DNA from: Deltaproteobacteria bacterium
Lineage (GTDB): Bacteria > Desulfobacterota > Desulfobacteria > Desulfobacterales > SpSt-501
DNA length: 64,000 nt
Assembly (NCBI GenBank): GCA_016219005.1
Contig: JACRCN010000041.1
Location: forward strand, 21,267-85,266
Direction of reading: 5' to 3'
A program made the translations under genes and the position numbers. A model generated the notes under the pieces. That model was not told the DNA's origin. It worked only from the letters and a program-made list of their open reading frames with translations, and did no database searches. This document shows positions 25,679-33,360 of this stretch, in pieces (the stretch's first letter is position 1; each line of letters opens with the position of its first letter).

Positions 25679-26755
25679 CTATTGCTTCCACTTCGCGGCA
25701 ACGGACTCCATGAACTTGGGGTCGATGAAGCAATTGTTCTTCACATAGCGGTCCATTTCTTCCTTGCTGATGCGGCCCTGGTCCACGAAGAACTGGGCAA
25801 TGGCCGTCATCCAGGCCTTGGCCTTGGCGGGATCGGTCAGGAGGGTGACCTGCTCCTTCGGCAGGAATAGCGGCCGCAATTCGAACTCCTTGGCCACCAA
25901 TTCCTTGGACAATTCCATTCCACAGTAGTCGTTGAAATACTTGTGCAGGCGCTCGGTGCCCCACGCGTGGTCGCCTTTCATCTTCGCGACCATGTTCATG
26001 TAAATCCCCAACCATTGCACCACCTGCTCGGGGTTCTTTTCAGCATATTCCTTGCGTACGATTATGGCGCCGGGGATCATGGCGCCGGCGCGGGCGCCGG
26101 AGGAGACCTTCTTCCAGCCCCGGGATTCGGCGATGTAGCTGAACGGGGCCCACATCTGGAGGATGTCGCCCTGGCCGGATGCAAACGCCGCTACCGCCTG
26201 GCCCTGCTCGATCTGGATGATCTGGACCTCGTTGTCCTTGAGGCCCAGGGCCTTCAGCGTGGAGGACAGGGCGTAGTGGCCGGTGGAGACGGTGGTGCAC
26301 AGGATTTTCTTGCCTTTCCAGTCCGCGGCCGTGCCGTAAAGGTTGGGGAATTTGGGGTTGGCGCCCTTGGCCTTCAAAAGCGGCGAATCCGGCCGGACCC
26401 ACAGGTCGTTGGTCTCCGACTCGTCGTTGGAGATGCCGATCATCAAGGCTCCGTAACGGATGCTGGCCATCATCATGGGCACGGTGCCGATGGCGCCGAC
26501 GTCCCATTCACCGGCGGCCATGGCCTCAATCTGAGGGGGCCCGGAGGGAAACATCATGTATTTCATCTCGACGGGAAGGTTTGTTGGTTTTTGCTCCAGG
26601 ACCTCCCAGGTGGGCATGCCGTGCAGGCAGGGCTGCCCGCTGACCCGAACCATGGGTTTGTTTTGAGCCACGGCGCTGGAGAGCCCCACTGCCAGGGAAA
26701 TGCAGATTATCGCACCGAGAGTTGCCGCAATCGCGTTAAACCGTTTCATCGTCAT
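25679..26755 (-). CDS. ABC transporter substrate-binding protein (NMT1/SsuA-like)
   Basis: A 358-residue periplasmic protein with a Sec signal peptide (KRFNAIAATLGAIICISL) cleaved near SAVAQN. The fold indicated by GEWDVGAIGTVPMM and the FASGQGDILQMWAP segment is that of NMT1/SsuA-type proteins that bind sulfonates, nitrate or thiamine precursors. GGAGG lies five bases before the ATG. It is the binding protein for the two permeases and two ATPases that follow. The ligand cannot be read from the sequence. Confidence 0.9.
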   Translation of the reverse strand: MTMKRFNAIAATLGAIICISLAVGLSSAVAQNKPMVRVSGQPCLHGMPTWEVLEQKPTNLPVEMKYMMFPSGPPQIEAMAAGEWDVGAIGTVPMMMASIRYGALMIGISNDESETNDLWVRPDSPLLKAKGANPKFPNLYGTAADWKGKKILCTTVSTGHYALSSTLKALGLKDNEVQIIQIEQGQAVAAFASGQGDILQMWAPFSYIAESRGWKKVSSGARAGAMIPGAIIVRKEYAEKNPEQVVQWLGIYMNMVAKMKGDHAWGTERLHKYFNDYCGMELSKELVAKEFELRPLFLPKEQVTLLTDPAKAKAWMTAIAQFFVDQGRISKEEMDRYVKNNCFIDPKFMESVAAKWKQ

Positions 26756-26962
26756 TCATCCCTCCTTCACGTTGGTTGAGTCTTAGATTTCGAACTGCCG
26801 GGCAACGGCGGATCACACCGGTCGAGGCCCGCTGCTGAAATGTGCTCTCACCATAATCAATCGGCGACGCTGGCCCTCCTTTCTGGTAGCTGTTTCCATA
26901 CGGTTTCCACGGCCTTGGAGGCATCTGCCAGGTTGCCGGGGAGAGATCCCCCAGGCACCCAA

Positions 26963-27193
26963 TCAGCCGCCACCGATCGGCGGAATGAGCGTTATTCTGT
27001 CGCCGGGCTGCAACCTCTGCTGAAACGTGCCGCTGCGGGCGTTCACCATGACGATACCGATATCCTGCAGAGGCAGGTCCAGCTTTTCCCGCAGATCGTT
27101 TACGGTGGCGCCCTCCGGCAACTCAACCTCGGCCTCGGCAAACCGGTCGGTGCGAAGGCCGGAGTAAAGGCTCACCCGGACGCGTATCGTCAT
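26963..27193 (-). CDS. MoaD/ThiS-like sulfur-carrier or AOR partner protein
   Basis: A 76-residue beta-grasp protein ending in PPIGGG, the di-glycine tail used for thiocarboxylation in MoaD and ThiS. Its ATG overlaps the TGA of the aldehyde:ferredoxin oxidoreductase gene (ATGA), so the two are translationally coupled. MoaD-like genes next to tungsten oxidoreductases are common and are thought to help supply pyranopterin. A second protein of this type, unlinked to an oxidoreductase, is at 38191-38424. Confidence 0.9.
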   Translation of the reverse strand: MTIRVRVSLYSGLRTDRFAEAEVELPEGATVNDLREKLDLPLQDIGIVMVNARSGTFQQRLQPGDRITLIPPIGGG

Positions 27194-29076
27194 TGCGGCA
27201 TTTCCGGCTGCAGCCATTCGAGATTCAGTTCGACCAGTTTGCCGAACGTCGGCCTGCCGCGCCGGTCCCAGCCGGACAACTCGTAGAAAACCTCGATCGC
27301 CCGCCGGAATTCCTGCTCATCGAGCTTCTTGCCCTTGATCGGTCCGCCCGGCATCGGCTCGTGCCACCGGCGAATCACCTTGTCGTCCTCCGGGCCGAAG
27401 CCTTCCCGCAGGTTGAAAATGCGGGACATGACCATCGACCGTTCCACGGCCAGCATGATTTCGTAAAGGCTGGTGTCCCAGCCGGTGACGGCTCGCACCG
27501 CCTCGACCAGGTTGTGGAAGGTCATGGCGTGGATGGCCACCGACGTGAAGTTGCAGATGCTCAGCAGGTTGTTGATGCCCCAGGCCTTCTGGCCCAGGGC
27601 AAAAAACCGGACTTTGGCCATGTCGGTTTCCAGGGGTTCGACCGGGTCCAGCAGCCCCACGGCATGCAGCTTGGCAACGCCGTCGCCCTGAAAGGCGACG
27701 TCGTGGGGCGTTTCGATGTGGTCCGCCCCGGTGGCGGACAGGGCATAGCCCAAGGCCATGCCGGTCTTGCCGCGGCCGTCGTGTAAAGGTAGATCGTTGC
27801 CCTTGATGGTGAACGCGAATTGCTCCGAGCCCCGGCCGATCCGTTCGGACGCCGTTTTCACCCCCTCGGCCAGGATGTCGCCGATTCCCCGGCGCTGGAC
27901 GACTTCCTCGATCAGCCACAGCATCGCATCGGGATCCCCGAAGTTGATTTTGCGACCGCCGGTGTCCTTGTCCGTCAGGATGCCGTTCTCGAAGCATTCC
28001 ATCACAAAGGCGGTGACGTTTCCCATGGACACGGTGTCCAACCCGTAGAGGTTGCAAAGCTGGTTGCCCCGACCCACGGCCAGCAGGTTGTCGTTGCCGA
28101 TCATCGAGCCGAAGGCCGCGATGGTTTCGTACTCCGGGCCGCCCCACTTTGGATTGAGCGGGTATTTTTCGTCGTCCAGGGCCACGCGGCGCTTGCATTT
28201 GACCGCACAGGTCCAGCAGGTGCCGGAGGAGTGCAGAATGGATGCGTAGGCATCGGCGTTGAGCTTGTCGGCTCCTTCGAAAACCCCTTCCCGGAAGTTG
28301 CGGGTCGGCAGGATGCCGGTGGCATTCAGCCCCTTGACCAGCCCCGGTGTGCCGAAGTTGGTCAGGCCCACGTTGGGCGGGTGGGTCTTGATGCGGGCGT
28401 TGTGCCAGCGGGCAATGTCCTTGACCTTTTCAGGCTCGGCTGATTCCATGCGTTTGGTGCCGCGCACGGCGACGGCCTTGAGGTTCTTGGATCCCAGGAC
28501 CGCCCCCATGCCGGTGCGGCCGTTGAAGTGCTCGACGTCGTTGCTGACGTTGGCAAAGCGGACCAGTCGTTCGCCGGCCGGGCCGATGGAAGCCACCCGC
28601 ACCCGTTTGTCCCCAACCTCCTCCTGGATGCGCAGCAGGGCTTTGAAATTGTCCAGGCCCCAGACGTCCTTTGCATCCCGGAACTGGACGTTCCCGTCCT
28701 TGATGAAGAGATAGATCGGTTGGGCGGCGCGGCCCTGGATGACGATGGCGTCGAAACCAGCAAACTTGAGCTCCGGCCCGAAAAACCCGCCGGCTTCGGA
28801 TTCGCCGAAGGCATGGGTCAGGGGCGACTTGGCGGCCACGGTGTACCGGTTCCAGCCGGATATGGGCGCCCCGGTCACCACGCTGCAGGCAAACACTAGA
28901 ACATTTTCAGGGGAAAGCGGGTCGGTGCCGGGCGTGAGCATCTTGAGGAGGTAATACGAAGCGAACGCCGAACCGCCCATGTAGGTGCGGTACCACTTTT
29001 CACCGGGCTCTTCGACGTGCCATTTCTGTTGGGTCAGATCGATATGAAGTATTTTTCCATTGTAGCCGAAAGGCAT
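27190..29076 (-). CDS. Aldehyde:ferredoxin oxidoreductase (tungsten-type AOR family)
   Basis: A 628-residue protein of normal AOR length. It begins with the family's GYNGKILHIDLT, and has the 4Fe-4S ligands C287-x2-C290-x3-C294 with a fourth cysteine at 508 (LLSICNF). The pterin-binding segments around NGRTGMGAVLGSKNLKAV and DHIETPHD are also recognisable. AOR enzymes oxidise an aldehyde to an acid, or the reverse, with ferredoxin and a tungsto-bispyranopterin. A MoaD-like gene is fused to its 3' end by a 4-bp overlap. The gene lies downstream of the LarA/UxaA/dehydrogenase operon and upstream of the ABC importer, so its aldehyde could come from either. Confidence 0.95.
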   Translation of the reverse strand: MPFGYNGKILHIDLTQQKWHVEEPGEKWYRTYMGGSAFASYYLLKMLTPGTDPLSPENVLVFACSVVTGAPISGWNRYTVAAKSPLTHAFGESEAGGFFGPELKFAGFDAIVIQGRAAQPIYLFIKDGNVQFRDAKDVWGLDNFKALLRIQEEVGDKRVRVASIGPAGERLVRFANVSNDVEHFNGRTGMGAVLGSKNLKAVAVRGTKRMESAEPEKVKDIARWHNARIKTHPPNVGLTNFGTPGLVKGLNATGILPTRNFREGVFEGADKLNADAYASILHSSGTCWTCAVKCKRRVALDDEKYPLNPKWGGPEYETIAAFGSMIGNDNLLAVGRGNQLCNLYGLDTVSMGNVTAFVMECFENGILTDKDTGGRKINFGDPDAMLWLIEEVVQRRGIGDILAEGVKTASERIGRGSEQFAFTIKGNDLPLHDGRGKTGMALGYALSATGADHIETPHDVAFQGDGVAKLHAVGLLDPVEPLETDMAKVRFFALGQKAWGINNLLSICNFTSVAIHAMTFHNLVEAVRAVTGWDTSLYEIMLAVERSMVMSRIFNLREGFGPEDDKVIRRWHEPMPGGPIKGKKLDEQEFRRAIEVFYELSGWDRRGRPTFGKLVELNLEWLQPEMPQ

Positions 29077-29197
29077 GTTCCCGTTCCTCCCATCGTCGTG
29101 TCTCGGGGTCGCGCCGGATGGCCCGTGTCCGCATAAGCGCTGCGCCGGGCACCGGACAGGATCCGCCCTCGCGAGCCGAATCCCTCAACCGTTGCGC

Positions 29198-29220
29198 AAC
29201 CGGATGCGGCGGATCCGGCT
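29198..29220. promoter_or_regulatory. Small intergenic hairpin upstream of the AOR gene
   Basis: AACCGGAT and ATCCGGCT pair over eight bases (one G-U) around a seven-base loop, in the 157-bp gap between the dehydrogenase stop at 29234 and the AOR start at 29076. No T-run follows, so it is at most a weak terminator or processing site. I see no clear promoter in this gap. Confidence 0.4.
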
Positions 29221-29233
29221 CCCCGCGGTATGG

Positions 29234-30094
29234 CTACTTGATGACTTTGTACATCGCGTTGCAATCCTCTTTACCATACCCGGCACTGCTGCCGGCTTTC
29301 AAATAGCCCAATGCCACCTGCATCGTTTTGGCGTCGTTGCCCCAGGTCTTGGCCATTTCGCACCCGAGGCGGACATCCTTCAGCGCCAGGTCCAAACCGA
29401 AGCGGCTCTTGAAATCGCCGCCGGCGATCCACGGCCCGCGCACGTCCATCTGGAAGCTTTTCGCGCCGGTGTCGTTGAGCAGCTCCAGCAGGTATTTCGG
29501 TTCGATGCCGGCCTTCTCGCCGATGCGGATACCCTCCGTCAACACCGCCAGGTTCGTCATGCCGATGAGATTGCTGATCAGCTTCAGCGCGCAGGCGGCT
29601 TCGACTTCGCCGAGGTAGTAGACGGGCTTGCCGATGATGGTGAGGGTGTCCAGCATGCTCTCGTAGACGGCTTTCTTGCCGCCGGCGAAGATGGGTTCTT
29701 CGGCTTTCTCGGCCTGCGCCGGGGTCTTGCCGAGAGGGCACTCCAGGAAGTGGATGCCTTTGGCTTCTGCCGCATCGGAAAGCTTGCGGGCGGTGGCGGG
29801 GTCGATGGTGCTGACGTCGATGTAGGTGGAGCCGGCCTTCATCCGGCTGAGGAGCCCCTTCGGCCCCAGCATGACCGACTCCAGGTGCTGGGGCAGCGGC
29901 AGGCTGGTGAACACCACGTCGGCGCCAGCCAGTTCTTCGATTTTTGCGGCGGCTCGGCCGGTGGTGCCGGCAGCCAGGGTGGTCTTCACAGCCTCGGGGT
30001 TGAGATCGAACACCCACACGTTCTTCTTGGCGCGAATCAGATTGCGGGCAAGCCCGCCACCCATCTGGCCGACGCCGATGAATCCGAATTGCAT
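29234..30094 (-). CDS. 3-Hydroxyisobutyrate dehydrogenase family reductase, variant substrate motif
   Basis: A 286-residue beta-hydroxyacid dehydrogenase: Rossmann motif GFIGVGQMGGGLARNL and catalytic lysine in ALKLISN. The usual substrate loop (PVSGG in the paralogue at 41516) reads CPLGKTPAQA here. As I recall, sulfolactaldehyde reductase YihU carries a GRT sequence at this place with an arginine contacting the sulfonate; the GKT seen here is similar but not identical. Family members reduce tartronate semialdehyde, succinic semialdehyde or sulfolactaldehyde. AAGGAGG precedes the ATG at 30094. It is the fourth gene of the operon LarA-like, UxaA small, UxaA large, dehydrogenase. Confidence 0.88.
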   Translation of the reverse strand: MQFGFIGVGQMGGGLARNLIRAKKNVWVFDLNPEAVKTTLAAGTTGRAAAKIEELAGADVVFTSLPLPQHLESVMLGPKGLLSRMKAGSTYIDVSTIDPATARKLSDAAEAKGIHFLECPLGKTPAQAEKAEEPIFAGGKKAVYESMLDTLTIIGKPVYYLGEVEAACALKLISNLIGMTNLAVLTEGIRIGEKAGIEPKYLLELLNDTGAKSFQMDVRGPWIAGGDFKSRFGLDLALKDVRLGCEMAKTWGNDAKTMQVALGYLKAGSSAGYGKEDCNAMYKVIK

Positions 30095-30201
30095 GACAGC
30101 CCCTCCTTGGGTTGAGTCCCGGAGGTGCGGAGCCGGATGGGCAGGCTCCGGTAGATCACCTGACGTGGACCGTTTTTTTTGAAACCGCAATCGAGCCGCT
30201 G

Positions 30202-30237
30202 CCGCCGGGAGAGAGTCTGGCGACCCTCTCCCGGCGG
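30202..30237. promoter_or_regulatory. Intergenic stem-loop after the UxaA large subunit gene
   Basis: CCGCCGGGAGAG (30202-30213) and its exact complement (30226-30237) form a 12-bp stem starting eight bases after the UxaA-type stop codon on the minus strand. The following minus-strand bases are A-rich, not T-rich, so termination is doubtful. It may be an RNA processing or stability site inside the operon. Confidence 0.6.
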
Positions 30238-30244
30238 TGCTTCA

Positions 30245-31417
30245 TCAGGCACTCTCGTAGAGCTTGGTCAGCACGAACTCCTCGTGGCCGAGCACTTCCT
30301 GGGCCGTGCGTCGTCCGTTGCAGGTGCGGATCAGCATCTGCAGCAGGTTGTCGCCGGACTGGTCGAGCGTCATCTCGCCCCTGAGAATCGCCGAGCAGTC
30401 GTAGTCGACGTGCTCGCTCATGGTCTTGGCCGTGATGGGGTTGGCGGTCAGTTTGATGACCGGCTCGATCGGGTTGCCGATGATGTTGCCCTGGCCGGTG
30501 GGGAAGAAGTGGGCGACAAAGCCCGCTGCGGCCCACAGGGTAACGGCCTCGGCCGCGGCGCTCGAAGTGTCCATGTACCACAGGCCCGGCCCGGTGGGTG
30601 CTTCGGCTTTGTCCAGCACATCGACATACTTGGATTTTTTGCCGATTTTCTGCAGGTTGCCGAAGGCCTTCTCCTCGATGGTGGTCAGCCCGCCGCGGAT
30701 GTTGCCCTTGGTCGGCTGCGAGCCTGAGAGGTCATCGGTCTTGTGAGATTGAATCATGTCTTCATAGGTCTGCCAGGTTTTCATGAACTTCTCGCCGATT
30801 TTAGGGCTGGCGCCGCGTTCCTTGCAGACCATTTCAGCCCCGGTGATTTCGCTCGTCTCGCCGAAGCAGCAGGTCGCGCCTATCGCCACCAGCTTGTCGA
30901 TCGCGTTGCCTACGGTCGGGTTGGAGGCCAGGCCGCTGGTGGTGTCGCTTTCGCCGCACTTCACGCTCACCCATATCTCCTTCAGATCGCATTCTTCGCG
31001 GCGCAACTCGCTTGCCCACTGCACATACTCTTTGGCCTTCCAGCAGGCCATCTCGACGGTCTTGAACTCGCCGAAGCGCTCGATGCTGAAGCCCACCACG
31101 GGTTTGCCGGTCTTGGCGATGCCCTTGACGATGAGGTTGGTCCACTCCGGCTCGATGCCGATCACCACCACCGCGGCCACGTTGGGGTTGGCCCCGGTGC
31201 CGATCATGGTGCGAAAGAACAGCTCCAGGTCCTTGCCGAACTGCAGCCGGCCATAGGCATGCGGGATGGCCTTGGTGCCCTTGACGTTGTAGGCCACCTT
31301 CTCGCAGGCCGCATTGCTCAGATCGTCCAGCGGCAGGATCAGCACGTGGTTGCGGATGCCGACCCGGCCGTTTTCCCGGCGGTAGGCGAACACTTTAGGG
31401 GTTTTGGTCTTGGCCAT
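30245..31417 (-). CDS. UxaA/SuyB family lyase, large subunit
   Basis: A 390-residue protein matching the C-terminal catalytic part of altronate/galactarate dehydratases: [13 protein letters not shown] at the N-terminus, [13 protein letters not shown] in the middle, and [20 protein letters not shown] near the end. In UxaA and GarD this part is fused to a SAF domain; here the SAF domain is a separate gene. A split 92 + 390 residue arrangement is that of sulfolactate sulfo-lyase SuyAB, whose reported subunits are about 8 and 42 kDa. It could cleave sulfolactate or dehydrate a sugar acid. The ATG at 31417 has GGAGG eight bases before it. Confidence 0.88.
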   Translation of the reverse strand: MAKTKTPKVFAYRRENGRVGIRNHVLILPLDDLSNAACEKVAYNVKGTKAIPHAYGRLQFGKDLELFFRTMIGTGANPNVAAVVVIGIEPEWTNLIVKGIAKTGKPVVGFSIERFGEFKTVEMACWKAKEYVQWASELRREECDLKEIWVSVKCGESDTTSGLASNPTVGNAIDKLVAIGATCCFGETSEITGAEMVCKERGASPKIGEKFMKTWQTYEDMIQSHKTDDLSGSQPTKGNIRGGLTTIEEKAFGNLQKIGKKSKYVDVLDKAEAPTGPGLWYMDTSSAAAEAVTLWAAAGFVAHFFPTGQGNIIGNPIEPVIKLTANPITAKTMSEHVDYDCSAILRGEMTLDQSGDNLLQMLIRTCNGRRTAQEVLGHEEFVLTKLYESA

Positions 31418-31419
31418 GG

Positions 31420-31698
31420 TTACCACCTCCTCGTTTTTAGATTGTGAATGTGAACGTGTTCGCCGGTCTTGATATCGGCCACGACGCGGCCGATGTCATG
31501 GCCGTATTTGATCACGGCGTCGTCCTTCTTGAACTTGGTAAGGGCGATCTTGTGCCCGAGGGGGATGTCCTGCAGGGCCTTGACCTGAACCGGCTTCTGG
31601 GAGTCCATGTAGAGCCCCTTGGCTTTCTCGCCCGACTTGATGTCGACCGTGGCCACGCCGACGTTGTCGGCTTTTTCGTGAACTAGAAATTGGATCAT
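31420..31698 (-). CDS. UxaA/SuyA family lyase, small SAF-domain subunit
   Basis: A 92-residue protein forming one SAF domain ([17 protein letters not shown], then [21 protein letters not shown]). The histidines in the last motif are typical of the UxaA N-terminal domain. AAGGAGG is seven bases before the ATG at 31698; an earlier ATG at 31704 is too close to it. The stop codon overlaps the Shine-Dalgarno region of the large subunit gene, so the two are coupled and surely form one enzyme. Confidence 0.9.
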   Translation of the reverse strand: MIQFLVHEKADNVGVATVDIKSGEKAKGLYMDSQKPVQVKALQDIPLGHKIALTKFKKDDAVIKYGHDIGRVVADIKTGEHVHIHNLKTRRW

Positions 31699-31824
31699 GC
31701 GCATTCCTCCTTGTGTGTTTGGGCGGCTTCGATGAAACCTGCCCGGTGTTTGGGTGCTATCTATTTGGTGTTTGGTGTTGGGTATTTGGGGTTACCGCTC
31801 TGATCTTTCCCTCGAATTCTCCGA

Positions 31825-33120
31825 TCAATTTTTTGCTTCCAGCTTCGAGTGTCCAGCCGACTCATAGAAATACGTCGTGTTGGCATTCGGTATTATCGCC
31901 AGCCGCGGCGTGCCGTCGAAGGCCGAAACCCACTCGGCGACGATCGTTGCCGGGTCCGCCGCCCGCAAGTGGCATTTGCGCAGCACCCCCGGTTCCAGGT
32001 CGGAAAACACGGCCACGTTGTAATTGACAAGGGTTTGTCCGAAGAGATAGGCCTTGTGCGCGCCCATGCGGAAGCCTGTCGATTTGAAATCCCGGATCAC
32101 CTCCGCCGGTGTGGTGAACTGGGACACGTAGTCGAAATAAATGTCATCGCCCACCCCTTGGGGGGAGGCCGCCAGGAGCAGAATGTGGCCGCCGGGCTTG
32201 ACGGCGTGGGAGGCCAGGTTCAGCCCCTTCTGGGCCTGGTACAGGCAGATGTCCTTGGGATAGCCGCCGCAGGAGGCCACCACGATGTCGAACTTTTCTG
32301 CGATGCCGACCCCGTAGACCTTGGCGCACGTCACCGCACAGGACTCCAGCACGGCCATGGGCTTTCCGGCCGCCAGGTGCACGGCCTTCTTATCGGCATC
32401 GAGGACCAGGTTGACGGCGAAATCGATGCCGACCATTTCCCCGGCCTCGTTCAAATCCTCGCGCACGGGGTTGCCCTTGAGACGACCGACCCGGGCGTCG
32501 GCTTCGGACATGAGGCTGTGGTTCTTTTCGATCGTATCGGCCGAGGCACAGCCGATGACCGCTCCTTTGGATCCTCCGGTGAAACCCACGAACTGGTGGG
32601 GGTCCACCTGACCGATGACGATCTTGAAGTCGGCCATGCCGAAGTCCGCATTGATCCGCACGGGTGTTCCCCGGGACGTGAGGCCGTAGTCCATCATCCG
32701 GGCGGTTCGGGCATCATGGGCGACCACCCGGCAGCCCGCAACGATGTCCGGGGGCAGGAGTCTTTGGATGGTCGCCTGATCGGCCGGGGGGTGCAGCCCC
32801 CCTCCGATAACGACCGTGACGGCGGGAGCAGGCCCTGTCTTCCGATTCGAGCGGATCAGTTCGAGCAGCGGGCCGAGCAGCGCCTTGGAAGGGGTCGGGC
32901 GCGTTTCATCCGGGATGGCGATGACCACGGTGCCGGGCTTGCGCCTTTCTATCAGTTTTGCCAAGGAATCGCTGCCGAGTGGTGAATTCAGGGCGGCCTG
33001 CAGCGAATCCTCCAGGGACTCGATGACGGGCAGGTGCAACGGCTGCAGAATCGAAACGTCGGCCTTCTCCGGGATGGGGATCCGTGCTTTTCCTTCGCCG
33101 TATTTCAACTCGAAGTCCAT
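31825..33120 (-). CDS. LarA-type nickel-pincer hydroxyacid racemase/epimerase
   Basis: A 431-residue LarA-family protein. Residues placed as in Lactiplantibacillus LarA are all present: D71 and R74 (DETR), H110 (GGGLHPP), H175 (VDPHQF), K185 in GGSKG as the site for the nickel pincer nucleotide, H201, and Q295/K298 in LYQAQKG. The enzyme should therefore be active on a 2-hydroxy acid, by hydride transfer. LarA homologues racemise lactate, malate and other hydroxy acids or epimerise gluconate. LarB, LarC and LarE for cofactor synthesis are not in the window. It is the first gene after the sigma-54 promoter at 33165-33180, followed by the split UxaA/SuyAB-type lyase; the pairing suggests stereoisomer adjustment before cleavage. 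Confidence 0.9.
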   Translation of the reverse strand: MDFELKYGEGKARIPIPEKADVSILQPLHLPVIESLEDSLQAALNSPLGSDSLAKLIERRKPGTVVIAIPDETRPTPSKALLGPLLELIRSNRKTGPAPAVTVVIGGGLHPPADQATIQRLLPPDIVAGCRVVAHDARTARMMDYGLTSRGTPVRINADFGMADFKIVIGQVDPHQFVGFTGGSKGAVIGCASADTIEKNHSLMSEADARVGRLKGNPVREDLNEAGEMVGIDFAVNLVLDADKKAVHLAAGKPMAVLESCAVTCAKVYGVGIAEKFDIVVASCGGYPKDICLYQAQKGLNLASHAVKPGGHILLLAASPQGVGDDIYFDYVSQFTTPAEVIRDFKSTGFRMGAHKAYLFGQTLVNYNVAVFSDLEPGVLRKCHLRAADPATIVAEWVSAFDGTPRLAIIPNANTTYFYESAGHSKLEAKN

Positions 33121-33164
33121 GGAAGTTCCTGCCAGAATAGGGTTTTCAGCCGCTTGTCTCCAAT

Positions 33165-33180
33165 TGCAAAGCCATTGCCA
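33165..33180 (-). promoter_or_regulatory. Sigma-54 (-24/-12) promoter for the LarA-UxaA operon
   Basis: The minus strand reads TGGCAATGGCTTTGCA, with GG and GC ten bases apart, a near-perfect -24/-12 element. It lies 45 bp before the LarA-like start. The GCCCAATATTGGGC palindrome is 75 bp upstream of it, and an AT-rich stretch in between could allow DNA bending. Confidence 0.88.
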
Positions 33181-33235
33181 GGTTGGTTAAAAAAATAACC
33201 TACTGCTATCATTATAATTAGAAGCCCATTCGGGC

Positions 33236-33281
33236 TTTGCTGCCTAAAAGTTGTGCCCAATATTGGGCGCAATGCCGAATT
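33236..33281. promoter_or_regulatory. Activator site A: palindrome GCCCAATATTGGGC in a 46-bp repeat
   Basis: The core palindrome at 33255-33268 is perfect over 14 bases and extends imperfectly to TTGTGCCC/GGGCGCAA. The block 33236-33281 matches 38114-38159 at 38 of 46 positions, including both flanks TTTGCTGCC and GCCGAATT. It sits between the LarA operon promoter and the gene for a GAF-type sigma-54 activator, which probably binds it; it may also autoregulate that gene. Confidence 0.85.
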
Positions 33282-33360
33282 TTGCGCTTGATTTTTCGGC
33301 AGAATTGGGGTTTCTGTTCGAGAGGCGCTGCGACATCTGCCTGCAACGAAGGAACCCGAT

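Noticed and set aside
30202..30237. Rho-independent terminator between the UxaA large subunit and dehydrogenase genes
   Set aside because: The stem is strong but no T-run follows on the transcribed strand, so I list it only as a stem-loop.
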